Shown piece after piece: positions 1 to 6,308 of a stretch of 64,000 bases of DNA. The number at the start of each line of letters is the position of its first letter. The stretch's first letter is position 1. This DNA comes from Lachnospiraceae bacterium NC2004. Its GTDB lineage: Bacteria > Bacillota > Clostridia > Lachnospirales > Lachnospiraceae. Position numbers and translations under genes: made by a program. Below the pieces are notes generated by a model. That model was not told the DNA's origin and ran no database searches. It was given only the letters and a program-made list of their open reading frames with translations. The stretch lies in assembly GCA_000621905.1 (NCBI GenBank), contig JHXB01000006.1, positions 1 through 64,000 of the forward strand. Direction: 5' to 3'.

Positions 1-286
1 AGATTTATAAAAAATGTTATTAGGAATGTAATTGGTCTAATATTCAAATATATGGTACCAGTCCGACCGGGACGTAAATTTGCCAGACACCTACGACGAC
101 AGTCGGCTGATACACTAACATACAGATAAATCAAGCAACTTAATAACACCTCTAAAGGCAGCCACAGTAGACTGTCTTTTGGTCGTGGAAAAAACTATGG
201 TAATAGGAATATTTTTTTCTTAGTCCTTGATTCATCCATCTGTTATTCTATCACATTTTCACACTTTTGACTATCTAAATGACATT
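1..286. other. Gene-free stretch at window edge
   Basis: No credible reading frame is seen on either strand in this AT-rich stretch. It lies beyond the 3' end of the minus-strand ATPase gene and ends at a perfect palindrome. The piece may belong to the 3' flank of a gene outside the window; nothing in it could be assigned. Confidence 0.5.
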
Positions 287-340
287 GGGACAGACCCCTC
301 TGGTAACTTAGCATGCTAAGTTACCAGAGGGGTCTGTCCC
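287..340. repeat. 54-bp perfect palindrome (possible bidirectional terminator)
   Basis: The two 27-base arms are exact reverse complements meeting at GCATGC (311-316). The arms contain GGGACAGACCCC and GGTAACTTAGC. It lies 10 bp past the stop of the minus-strand ATPase gene, where a terminator is expected, but it has no adjoining T run. The same words, arranged inside out, make the hairpin at 7653-7693, so this looks like two head-to-head copies of a dispersed hairpin element. Confidence 0.7.
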
Positions 341-350
341 CATTGATCAG

Positions 351-1394
351 TTATAAATCTTCATGCCGTTTTATATATTCTTTAAATCTTGGAAGCCGCA
401 AGCTTATCTGTCCTCTTATCGAGCCATCAATAATCCCTTTCTCTATAAGACGTTTTCTTGAAGTACTCCATTCATTATGTTTCTTCTTAGTCATCTCTAA
501 AAGTTCGTTCACAGAAAGCGTTTCTTTAACGGCAATAAATGACAAAAACCACTTCTCAACCGGTCTCAATTCACTCCATATTTTATCATAGACCTTCTGA
601 GATAAAGCTTCATCGACTTGCGCTAAAACCAACCCGGTAATCTCTTTCTTTTCTGATTCCCACATGTATTTTCCAAAGGCTTGATATGCAAAAGCATACC
701 CCTTAGTCATTTTAGCTAATTCATCAGCAACATCCTCACTGATTCCAAGAGTCTCTTTATACTTCTCTTTAATAATCAAGAGACTAAGAGGTGTCATCTC
801 AATCTTAGAAGCTCTCAAGAAAAATGTCAGTCCGTCTGCATTTTCAACTTCCTCAACATCCTCATATAATCCGGCTACAATCAAATATATAGGCAATTCC
901 TCTCTTATCAATATCTGGAATTCCTGAATAAAATCAATGATTGCGTCCGTTTTCCTCACTTCATCTATTACAACTAAAACGCGCTTCTTACGTTTTTTAA
1001 CTTCTCTTAGAATCTTTTTTATTGCAACATCCGAACTTATCGTAGGTTTCTTGTCAGAAATATTAACTCCTATTCCAAATGCTGATAAATTAAGATTAGC
1101 ATCTACATATGTTGCAAGAAACGGAACCTCACTGTATAAATTCGCAATCAGGTCATTTAATACATCAGAATTGGACTTTAGATCAATCACTATCCAATTC
1201 TTTTCTTCTCTTAATTTCTTTTCTATAGCCGTAAGCGTAACAGTCTTCCCTGTCCCTCTTACGCCGGTAATCTTAAACGCCTGCTCATCTACAATATCAC
1301 TGTTAAGTTCATCAAGCACATCTTCTATCAAAATGTCTCTACTAATATATTGATTGGGTATTCGACCAAAACTTATTGCATAAGGGTTCTTCAT
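351..1394 (-). CDS. AAA/STAND-type ATPase, paralogue 1
   Basis: 347-residue P-loop ATPase. Seen: N-terminal motif NPYxxxFGxxPxxxISR, Walker A GVRGTGKT at residues 44-51, Walker B LVVIDEV at about 140-146, and a C-terminal third (from about 280) that looks like a winged helix (basic, ending in short beta-like segments). It is a paralogue of the plus-strand protein at 4469-5509, with the same length and the same architecture. The family resembles archaeal-type ATPases/Orc1-like P-loop proteins with a DNA-binding tail; the substrate is unknown. Start ATG 1394 is preceded by AGGAGTG about 12 bases upstream. Its promoter side holds a 10-bp AT-rich tandem array (1461-1510). It is monocistronic as far as seen and sits at the edge of a decayed region. 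A defence or regulatory role is inference only. Confidence 0.75.
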   Translation of the reverse strand: MKNPYAISFGRIPNQYISRDILIEDVLDELNSDIVDEQAFKITGVRGTGKTVTLTAIEKKLREEKNWIVIDLKSNSDVLNDLIANLYSEVPFLATYVDANLNLSAFGIGVNISDKKPTISSDVAIKKILREVKKRKKRVLVVIDEVRKTDAIIDFIQEFQILIREELPIYLIVAGLYEDVEEVENADGLTFFLRASKIEMTPLSLLIIKEKYKETLGISEDVADELAKMTKGYAFAYQAFGKYMWESEKKEITGLVLAQVDEALSQKVYDKIWSELRPVEKWFLSFIAVKETLSVNELLEMTKKKHNEWSTSRKRLIEKGIIDGSIRGQISLRLPRFKEYIKRHEDL

Positions 1395-1460
1395 ATTCGT
1401 AGCTCACTCCTTTAAAATTCAATAGTATATCAGCTAGTTGACTTTAGTATACCACTCCAA

Positions 1461-1510
1461 ATTATATAATTCTATATAATTTTATATAATTCTATATAAT
1501 TTTATATAAT
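1461..1510. repeat. 10-bp tandem repeat, five units (YTATATAAT-type)
   Basis: Five consecutive 10-bp units, alternating tctatataat and tttatataat (first unit attatataat), lie 67-116 bases upstream of the start of the minus-strand ATPase gene. One unit equals about one helical turn, so identical faces repeat along the DNA. It could be an UP-element/operator or a replication-slippage product. The second ATPase paralogue also has a phased short-repeat array at its promoter. Confidence 0.8.
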
Positions 1511-1535
1511 TTAGAATTATCTTATACAAAATCAT
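1503..1535. repeat. 33-bp direct repeat, copy 1
   Basis: This 33-base word (containing TTTAGAATTATCTTATAC) is repeated exactly at 2060-2092 in the same orientation. Copy 1 covers the stop codon and the last few codons of the HipA-like remnant, plus its 3' flank. The pair brackets 0.5 kb of remnant genes. Confidence 0.85.
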
Positions 1536-1686
1536 CACAAAGAGTTTTGGATTTCACATTGTCAATCTCGGCAAAAATATCAATCCCCATCGGATAGTCA
1601 AGTGTAGTATCAGACATTAGCGCTGCACCGTTATCGTAAATCGGACACAGTTTGTAATCGCCTCTGTCTCCCTTAAGAAAGGAGTA
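1522..1686 (-). pseudogene. HipA-like kinase C-terminal remnant
   Basis: About 50 codons ending at TAA (1522-1524) encode a segment with LCPIYDNGAALMSDTTLDYP, the kind of metal-binding/activation segment found near the C-terminus of HipA-like (CtkA/HipA) protein kinases. The upstream kinase fold is missing: the frame runs back into a terminator hairpin belonging to another gene. An 85-codon open frame reaches 1779, but its first part is just terminator and the tail of a different gene in another frame. It is a broken gene end. The HipA assignment rests on motif memory alone. Confidence 0.5.
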
Positions 1687-1693
1687 AAAAAAT

Positions 1694-1717
1694 AGAACAG
1701 TGGGCAACCGCTGTTCT
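1694..1717 (-). terminator. Rho-independent terminator behind DUF234-like remnant
   Basis: The arms AGAACAGTGG and CCGCTGTTCT enclose a GCAA loop and are followed on the minus strand by a run of seven T (1686-1692). It lies 10 bases after the stop of the ATPase-tail remnant at 1727. A near copy of the hairpin occurs at 2252-2275. Confidence 0.75.
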
Positions 1718-1726
1718 ACTTTCTTA

Positions 1727-1909
1727 TCACTCAAACAAGTCATCAAGTTTAAGTAATACTGCACCATCTTTTGCAGCATGTCTTATTACCGAATCTTCGT
1801 ATCCCGACTTACTGACAAAATACATATACTTTTCCTTAACCTCCGGAAATGCCAGCATCGCAGTTTTTAAGTCCTCTCCATTTCCTGTATCAATCTCGCT
1901 ACTACGTTA
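1727..1909 (-). pseudogene. C-terminal remnant of a DUF234-type archaeal ATPase
   Basis: About 57 codons open from a stop near 1910 and ending TGA at 1727-1729 read EVKEKYMYFVSKSGYEDSV, then HAAKDG and LLKLDDLFE. This is the usual ending of PF01637/DUF234 ATP-binding proteins (YYLFSKSGF, then a final L.DLDDLF). No ATPase domain precedes it, so it is a 3' gene remnant followed by its own terminator (1694-1717). It is too short and lacks a start, so it is probably non-functional. Confidence 0.5.
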
Positions 1910-2059
1910 CTACTTTTTATAAAGATTATAGCACTCTACTGTCAAGTAGTCTACTTATGAGTAGTTTAATGAATTATTCAAAAAAAGTCAATCCTTTGCC
2001 TAGTTGAATCACAAAAAATCGCCGTAGATTATATAAAATTATATAATTCTGTATAATAT

Positions 2060-2092
2060 TATATAATTTAGAATTATCTTATACAAAATCAT
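2060..2092. repeat. 33-bp direct repeat, copy 2
   Basis: Identical to 1503-1535 in the same orientation and preceded by the same kind of AT-rich TATATAAT stretch (2031-2060). Here it is not attached to a recognisable gene end. Confidence 0.85.
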
Positions 2093-2213
2093 ATGTACAT
2101 AAATTTCAAAAGATGCCAAAATAGGATTCTTCGCTTCGCTAACTGATCCGTCAGAACTTGGTGTCTTAGCGTCCTCAGATGCAACCGGAGTTTTGTCAGT
2201 ATCCGTAGGAAGC

Positions 2214-2239
2214 ACCACAGGGAGGTACCTCCCTGTGGT
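2214..2239. repeat. 26-bp perfect palindrome
   Basis: The sequence ACCACAGGGAGG and its exact reverse complement meet at GTAC/GGTACC. A half copy of the same kind of element (ATACCACAGGGACGG) is visible at 7617-7632 just after the histidine kinase gene. It lies just upstream of a terminator hairpin. Function unknown. Confidence 0.7.
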
Positions 2240-2251
2240 ATCTTTAATAAA

Positions 2252-2275
2252 AGAACAGTGGTCGCCCACTGTTCT
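2252..2275. terminator. Bidirectional terminator hairpin
   Basis: A 10-bp perfect stem AGAACAGTGG/CCACTGTTCT with a TCGC loop has T-rich sequence on both sides (TTTTTAT on plus, CTTTTATT on minus). On the minus strand it directly follows the nuclease remnant ending at 2293. Confidence 0.75.
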
Positions 2276-2292
2276 TTTTATAATATTATATC

Positions 2293-2682
2293 CTATACAA
2301 GCTGCATTTCACTAGCTAGCCTCTCTCTATATGTGTCCCATCTTTCTCTAGGAATATCAAGCAAATCCATGCATTCCTCAATATCCCATCCTTTTTTGAC
2401 TATGAGAGACTTGATATTATTAACAGTTGCCTCGTCCATACCTTCTTCTAATCCTTTCTTAAACACACCTATACTTAAATTGCACATATCATCTACACCT
2501 TCTTTCAATTCTTTGGTCATCGGAATATCAAACTCATTTTTAAGAATCCTCTTTTTATCGGCTCCTAAACATACCATAACAACTTTCATCAAGTCGTAAT
2601 TACTAGCCTTTTCTTTGACATTTCCAATAATATTCTCTTCCTGAATATGATAGTCTGTAATCGTATGTATGTCTATGCATTT
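2293..2682 (-). pseudogene. C-terminal part of an Rpn/PD-(D/E)XK nuclease-transposase family protein
   Basis: 129 sense codons, open from a TGA at 2683-2685, include HIQEENIIGNVKEKASNYDL, then MKVVMVCLGADKKRI, and a helical tail with MCNLSIGVFKKG. This is typical of the C-terminal half of Rpn-like nuclease/putative transposase proteins in Clostridia. The catalytic N-terminal part is absent. It lies in frame with the duplicated gene end just upstream (2683-2907), separated only by that TGA. An internal ATG at 2592 could start a 99-residue peptide, but decay is the simpler reading. Confidence 0.55.
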
Positions 2683-2907
2683 TCAGTCCAATTCTTCTAT
2701 ATGATTTTTGAACTCATCAACTGTCATTCCTGCTCTTTTAGCGGCTTCTTCAAGAGACAAAACTCTATCATTTACCAAATCCACAAATATACGGATTTTT
2801 TCTTTTCTACCCTGCTCCAAGCCACGCTCTAGCCCCTGCTCCATTCCACGATTCAATATCTCCTTCGCCTCAGTCATTATTACATGTCCACCCATAATAT
2901 CACCCAT
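2683..2907 (-). pseudogene. Duplicated 3' end of the neighbouring Rpn-like gene
   Basis: 74 codons, nearly identical to the last part of the protein encoded at 2938-3909: starts MGDIMGGHVIMTEAKEILN, has one EQGLERG repeat block instead of two, and ends with EEAAKRAGMTVDEFKNHIEELD-like sequence. It lacks the nuclease-like domain, so it is a tandem duplication of a gene end rather than a gene. The start ATG corresponds to an internal Met of the intact copy and has no good ribosome binding site. Confidence 0.8.
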
Positions 2908-3200
2908 CCTTTTACTAGTGACATCTCTTCTACATACTTAATCCAATCCCTCTATATGATTCTTGAACTCATCAACTGTCATTCCTGCTCTTTTAGCGGC
3001 TTCTTCAAGAGACAAAACTCTATCATTTACCAAATCCACAAATATACGGATTTTTTCTTTTCTACCCTGCTCCAAGCCACGCTCTAGGCCCTGCTCCAAG
3101 CCACGCTCTAGGCCCTGCTCTATTCCTTGATTCAATATCTCCTTCGCCTCAGTCATTATTACATGTCCACCCATAATATCACCCATCCTTTTACTAATAT
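2686..3200. repeat. Tandem duplication of about 230-260 bp
   Basis: Copy A (about 2686-2917) and copy B (about 2938-3200) are nearly the same sequence, differing by a few point changes and by one extra 36-bp unit in copy B, where the CAAGCCACGCTCTAGGCCCTG words are repeated. The copies are separated by about 20 bp of unrelated sequence. The internal 36-bp units code for 12-residue ERGLEQGL-type repeats. Confidence 0.85.
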
Positions 3201-3909
3201 TCTCTCGGTTACCCAAAAGCGCCTCAGACACTTTACGCATTAAATCCATGATTGTCATCGCATCAAATGATGTTATCTCATGAGTTCCTATAAGTCCTTC
3301 CAACCTGCCAAACATTCCCTTAAGATCATCCGTCAACTCATCAAGCCTCACATCATTCGATTCAATCTCATCAAACCTTTTCTCATAATTGAATAGATAA
3401 AACGGCAGCAAAATATACAGCTTCTTCTTAAAAATATCTTCCAAAGTATATGACTGCAAACATATAGCAGGCACTGAATACCTTGCTTCCCCGCCCGGAT
3501 ACGTTAGATTAATCCAGACACTATCCGGTGTATATTCACCGCTCCTCAAATACAGTACAGTCGTATTGGGAAATGAAACATTAATCGTGTCATCTTCAAC
3601 CTCAGCCGAATCTAGCGCAATCTGCGCATCATACTCAAAAAGCCGTATCATAATCTTAGCGCTAAACGGACTACTCTCACACTCCAAATGGTATTTCTTC
3701 GTAACCTTACCTATTATTGAAAAAAATGAGTCTGTTATCCTCTTGACATCCGGCTCTTCATTCTTCGAGATGTAGTGCTCATTCGGATGAAAAACAACCT
3801 CTTCATCTCCCGAATAGTTCTCCCTAAAGACCTCATTGATATAAGGAATTAAAAACTTACTGCAATCATTAATTATAGTATGAAATGCATTGTCATAAAT
3901 ACTAGCCAA
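2938..3909 (-). CDS. Rpn-like PD-(D/E)XK family protein with EQGLERG repeats
   Basis: 323 residues. The centre carries the pattern seen in Rpn-like nucleases of Clostridia: YHLECESSPFSAKIMIRLFEYD (about 94-115; the ECES part replaces the ECQS of relatives), then FPNTTVLYLRSGEYTPDSVW and an IFKKKLYILLPFYLFNYE helix (about 185-203). The C-terminal third has repeated EQGLERGLEQGLERG and a small helix-turn-helix-like end (LEEAAKRAGMTVDEFK). Family members are linked to recombination or transposition in some bacteria; here activity is unproven. There is no clear nearby operon partner. Its 3' end has been duplicated downstream. Confidence 0.65.
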   Translation of the reverse strand: MASIYDNAFHTIINDCSKFLIPYINEVFRENYSGDEEVVFHPNEHYISKNEEPDVKRITDSFFSIIGKVTKKYHLECESSPFSAKIMIRLFEYDAQIALDSAEVEDDTINVSFPNTTVLYLRSGEYTPDSVWINLTYPGGEARYSVPAICLQSYTLEDIFKKKLYILLPFYLFNYEKRFDEIESNDVRLDELTDDLKGMFGRLEGLIGTHEITSFDAMTIMDLMRKVSEALLGNRENISKRMGDIMGGHVIMTEAKEILNQGIEQGLERGLEQGLERGLEQGRKEKIRIFVDLVNDRVLSLEEAAKRAGMTVDEFKNHIEGLD

Positions 3910-4295
3910 TAAGCATACCTCTTTTCTCTAATTATAATTATTATCACATAATATTTCAACATGATACTGAATAAAATAAGAGCTCTTAATAGTATGCTAT
4001 CATGACAGAAATCATTTGTCTAAAACCTAATAGTTGTCAAAAAAAGAGCAAAAAGGTCGAAAAAAGTACGAATTTCTATCCATTTCTGCACTTTTTGGTC
4101 GAATAAGGTCGAATGGCGTCCGTTTTTCTATTTATTCCTGCAGTTTTTTTAGTTTCTTCGCTTCGCTAAGAATGACAAACGCTCCAGCAGGGGCTGTCCC
4201 TACTGGAGCGTTAGCACATAATATATTATAAGAGAAACTTAATTTTGCCATCATGTGTTATACACTTCTGTCACTTATTGTCAATGTTCTGGTAC
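3910..4295. other. Intergenic region with dispersed repeats
   Basis: No supportable gene. It contains three GGTCGAA words (4050-4115), a dispersed TTCTTCGCTTCGCTAAGAATGAC element (4155-4177) and an adjacent hairpin (4178-4212). A 65-codon open frame across it (4034-4231) has repeat-derived composition and is not believed. Confidence 0.6.
4178..4212. repeat. Hairpin of the GGGG-CTGTCCC family
   Basis: The arms AACGCTCCAGCAGGG and CCCTACTGGAGCGTT (one mismatch) enclose a short CTGT loop. Similar hairpins with a GGGGACAG core stand at 287-340, 7653-7693 and 8728-8767. It could terminate transcription or be a mobile repeat; there is no strong T run. Confidence 0.6.
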
Positions 4296-4338
4296 AAACG
4301 TCAAAAATTTGGGATAAACGTCAAATTGTCAGACAATT
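4296..4338 (+). promoter_or_regulatory. Candidate operator: direct repeats plus palindrome upstream of -35
   Basis: AAACGTCAAA occurs at 4296-4305 and again at 4316-4325, exactly 20 bp apart. It is followed by the perfect palindrome AATTGTC-A-GACAATT (4324-4338), which ends 7 bp before the -35 box. Two direct repeats about two turns apart are the usual geometry of LytTR operators, and AACGTCAAA matches 7 of 9 positions of the AgrA-type consensus as I recall it. A LytTR regulator is encoded downstream. The link is inference. Confidence 0.45.
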
Positions 4339-4345
4339 CAACCAA

Positions 4346-4374
4346 TTGACAAAACAGTAAAAAAACAGTAAAAT
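4346..4374 (+). promoter_or_regulatory. Sigma-A promoter of the ATPase-LytTR-GHKL operon
   Basis: TTGACA (4346-4351), a 17-bp spacer, then TAAAAT (4369-4374). The spacer contains the first two ACAGTAAAA words of the downstream array. The start codon lies about 95 bp past the -10 box, leaving an A-rich leader. Confidence 0.65.
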
Positions 4375-4445
4375 ATTTTCAAAACAGTAAAAAAAGAGTA
4401 AAAGAACAGTAAAAGAAATATTGAACAGTAAAAAAACAGTAAAAC
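4354..4445 (+). repeat. Phased ACAGTAAAA array in promoter and leader
   Basis: ACAGTA words start at 4354, 4365, 4384, 4406, 4425 and 4436, and a variant AGAGTA starts at 4395. Spacings are 11, 19, 11, 11, 19 and 11 bp, so the pattern also repeats with a 30-bp period. All words lie roughly on one DNA face. The position within the promoter spacer and the transcribed leader suits a repressor or an autoregulatory site better than an activator. Confidence 0.75.
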
Positions 4446-4468
4446 ATATTTAGAAAAGAGTGATTACT

Positions 4469-5509
4469 ATGAACAATAACCCATATTCGCTTATATTCGG
4501 TCAAGAACCAGAGCAAATGATTTCACGTCTGTCAGAAACATCAGACGTTATGGAATCATTTACAAGAGAGAATCCATCACAAAATGTCTATCTCATAACC
4601 GGAGTGCGAGGTTATGGCAAAACGGTATTTATGACAGAAATCTCAAACCGTTTACGCAAAAACAAAGATTGGATAGTTGTTGAACTAAGTTCTGAAGATG
4701 ATTTATTACTTGAATTAGCTGCTGAACTTTCAAGCGAAAACACGTTAGCAGAGATATTTAAATCAGCTAAGATTAACCTGTCATTTTGGGGATTTGGACT
4801 AGAAGTGTCCAATACAGCACCAATAACAAGCATTCAGACCGCCCTTACTAAAATGTTAGAAAGCTTAAGCAAGCACGGCAAACGACTATTGGTATCTATA
4901 GACGAAGTTGTTTCCAATGAATCAATGCGAAAGTTTACCTCAACATTCCAGATTTTAACACAAAAAAAACTCCCTATATTCCTTTTAATGACTGGGCTAT
5001 ATGATAATATTCGCGAATTGCAAGATGCCAAAAATATGACATTTCTCTATAGGGCACCTAAGATAGACCTTAAAGCGTTAAGCATCCGCGCCGTGGCCGA
5101 TAACTATAGAAAGAATTTCAACATTTCCAGGGATGAAGCACTTAGTATGGCAGATTTAACGCGCGGTTATCCCTTTGCATTTCAGGTGCTCGGATATCTC
5201 ACCTGGGAAAACGATGGTAATTACTCCAATGTCTTAGATGAATACAGGAGATATTTGGAAGACTATGTATATGACAAGATATGGTCAGAATTGTCAGCTA
5301 GAGATCGCTTAGTGTTAAATGCAATAGCTAACACACCCGGTGGCAAGATTCTTGACATAAGAGCTTTACTTAATATCGATACCAATCAGTTCAATCCTTA
5401 TCGTAAACGTCTTATAAATAAGGGATTGATAACCGGCGAGAAAAGGGGCTATGTTTCATTTTGTCTGCCGTTCTTTGAAAGTTATGTTATAGACAATTAC
5501 TCTGACTAA
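4469..5509 (+). CDS. AAA/STAND-type ATPase, paralogue 2
   Basis: 346 residues from ATG 4469 (a GTG at 4460 is in frame, but it would lie on top of the AAAAGAG ribosome binding site; the N-terminus MNNNPY aligns with MKNPY of the paralogue). Walker A GVRGYGKT at 45-52; Walker B LLVSIDE at about 140-146; the conserved LTRGYPFAFQVLGYLTWE segment follows in the lid region; the last about 75 residues look like a winged helix. It resembles the protein at 351-1394 along its whole length. It is the first gene of an operon with a LytTR regulator (40 bp downstream) and a GHKL kinase. Possible roles: DNA-binding regulator, or STAND-like sensor. None is established. Confidence 0.75.
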   Translation: MNNNPYSLIFGQEPEQMISRLSETSDVMESFTRENPSQNVYLITGVRGYGKTVFMTEISNRLRKNKDWIVVELSSEDDLLLELAAELSSENTLAEIFKSAKINLSFWGFGLEVSNTAPITSIQTALTKMLESLSKHGKRLLVSIDEVVSNESMRKFTSTFQILTQKKLPIFLLMTGLYDNIRELQDAKNMTFLYRAPKIDLKALSIRAVADNYRKNFNISRDEALSMADLTRGYPFAFQVLGYLTWENDGNYSNVLDEYRRYLEDYVYDKIWSELSARDRLVLNAIANTPGGKILDIRALLNIDTNQFNPYRKRLINKGLITGEKRGYVSFCLPFFESYVIDNYSD

Positions 5510-5549
5510 AACTATTAAAGATTTAACGATTACCACACCCGGAGGTTTT

Positions 5550-6308
5550 ATGAATATAGCATTAGTTGATGATATGCCTAACGAGCTTACAAGGCTATCA
5601 GCGATTATAAATGAATATGCCGAAACGCATAATATTCCAACTGAACTAAGTACATATAAGAGCGCGGAAGACTTCTTGGCGGAGTACCGTCCTTTTAAGT
5701 ATACCCTCATTTTTATGGATATATATATGGATGGGATGACGGGCGTAGAAGCTGCAGAGAAGATTCGAGAAAATGATAACGAGACACTCATTGTCTTTCT
5801 CACAACCAGCGTCGATCACACATTTGACGCGTTTAAAGTTCACGCGTACCAATACATCATAAAGGATCCTGATAACGATAAACTTAAATCGGAAATGAAT
5901 CGAGTTTTAGATGATATCGTCTCGCTCTACAATTTGTCTGAAGCGGGCATCACCGTTTCCATCGACGGCGAAGAAAAAACTTTCCCATTTTCAAGCATTG
6001 TATGTGTGCAAAACGAAAAGAATTACATCAAGATTACCGACAAGAAAAGCCGCTCATTTCTAACCCGTATGACATTTTCAGGAATACACTCACTGTTAGA
6101 AAATGACAGCCGCTTCTTACAGATTAACCGTGGCATAATCATAAACATGGATTACATAGATACATTTGACAAAAATACTTGCAAACTGCATGGTGGGCAC
6201 AGCCTGCCTATCAACGTGCGCGAGCAGAAGAAGCTTGATCAGATTCGCAAAAATTACATTTTCTCAAAGTTACATAACAGAAGAGCAGACGGAGGGATGT
6301 CGAAATGA
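5550..6308 (+). CDS. LytTR-family response regulator
   Basis: 252 residues: receiver domain (about 1-120) with acidic pair D7-D8 and phospho-acceptor D57 (FMDIYMDG), Lys in YIIKD, then a LytTR DNA-binding domain (about 140-245) with FLQINRGIIINMDYI, the typical LytTR signature region. It acts in the cytoplasm on direct-repeat operators. GGAGG lies 4 bases before the ATG. The gene follows the ATPase by 40 bp and overlaps the kinase gene by 4 bp (ATGA), so kinase and regulator are translationally coupled. AgrA/ComE-like by architecture. No AgrB or AgrD gene is seen nearby, so the signal is unknown. Confidence 0.9.
   Translation: MNIALVDDMPNELTRLSAIINEYAETHNIPTELSTYKSAEDFLAEYRPFKYTLIFMDIYMDGMTGVEAAEKIRENDNETLIVFLTTSVDHTFDAFKVHAYQYIIKDPDNDKLKSEMNRVLDDIVSLYNLSEAGITVSIDGEEKTFPFSSIVCVQNEKNYIKITDKKSRSFLTRMTFSGIHSLLENDSRFLQINRGIIINMDYIDTFDKNTCKLHGGHSLPINVREQKKLDQIRKNYIFSKLHNRRADGGMSK

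Noticed and set aside
2039-2269. 76-codon frame on the minus strand
   Set aside because: Low-complexity middle and a C-terminus made of the 33-bp repeat and AT-rich tract; it starts inside the terminator hairpin.
4034-4231. 65-codon open frame on the plus strand
   Set aside because: It reads through the dispersed repeat and hairpin and has no ribosome binding site.
4354-4445. Short repeat array as a CRISPR or a replication origin
   Set aside because: Repeats are 9-11 bp with A-only spacers, there are no cas genes, and the array lies on a promoter; nothing indicates dnaA boxes.
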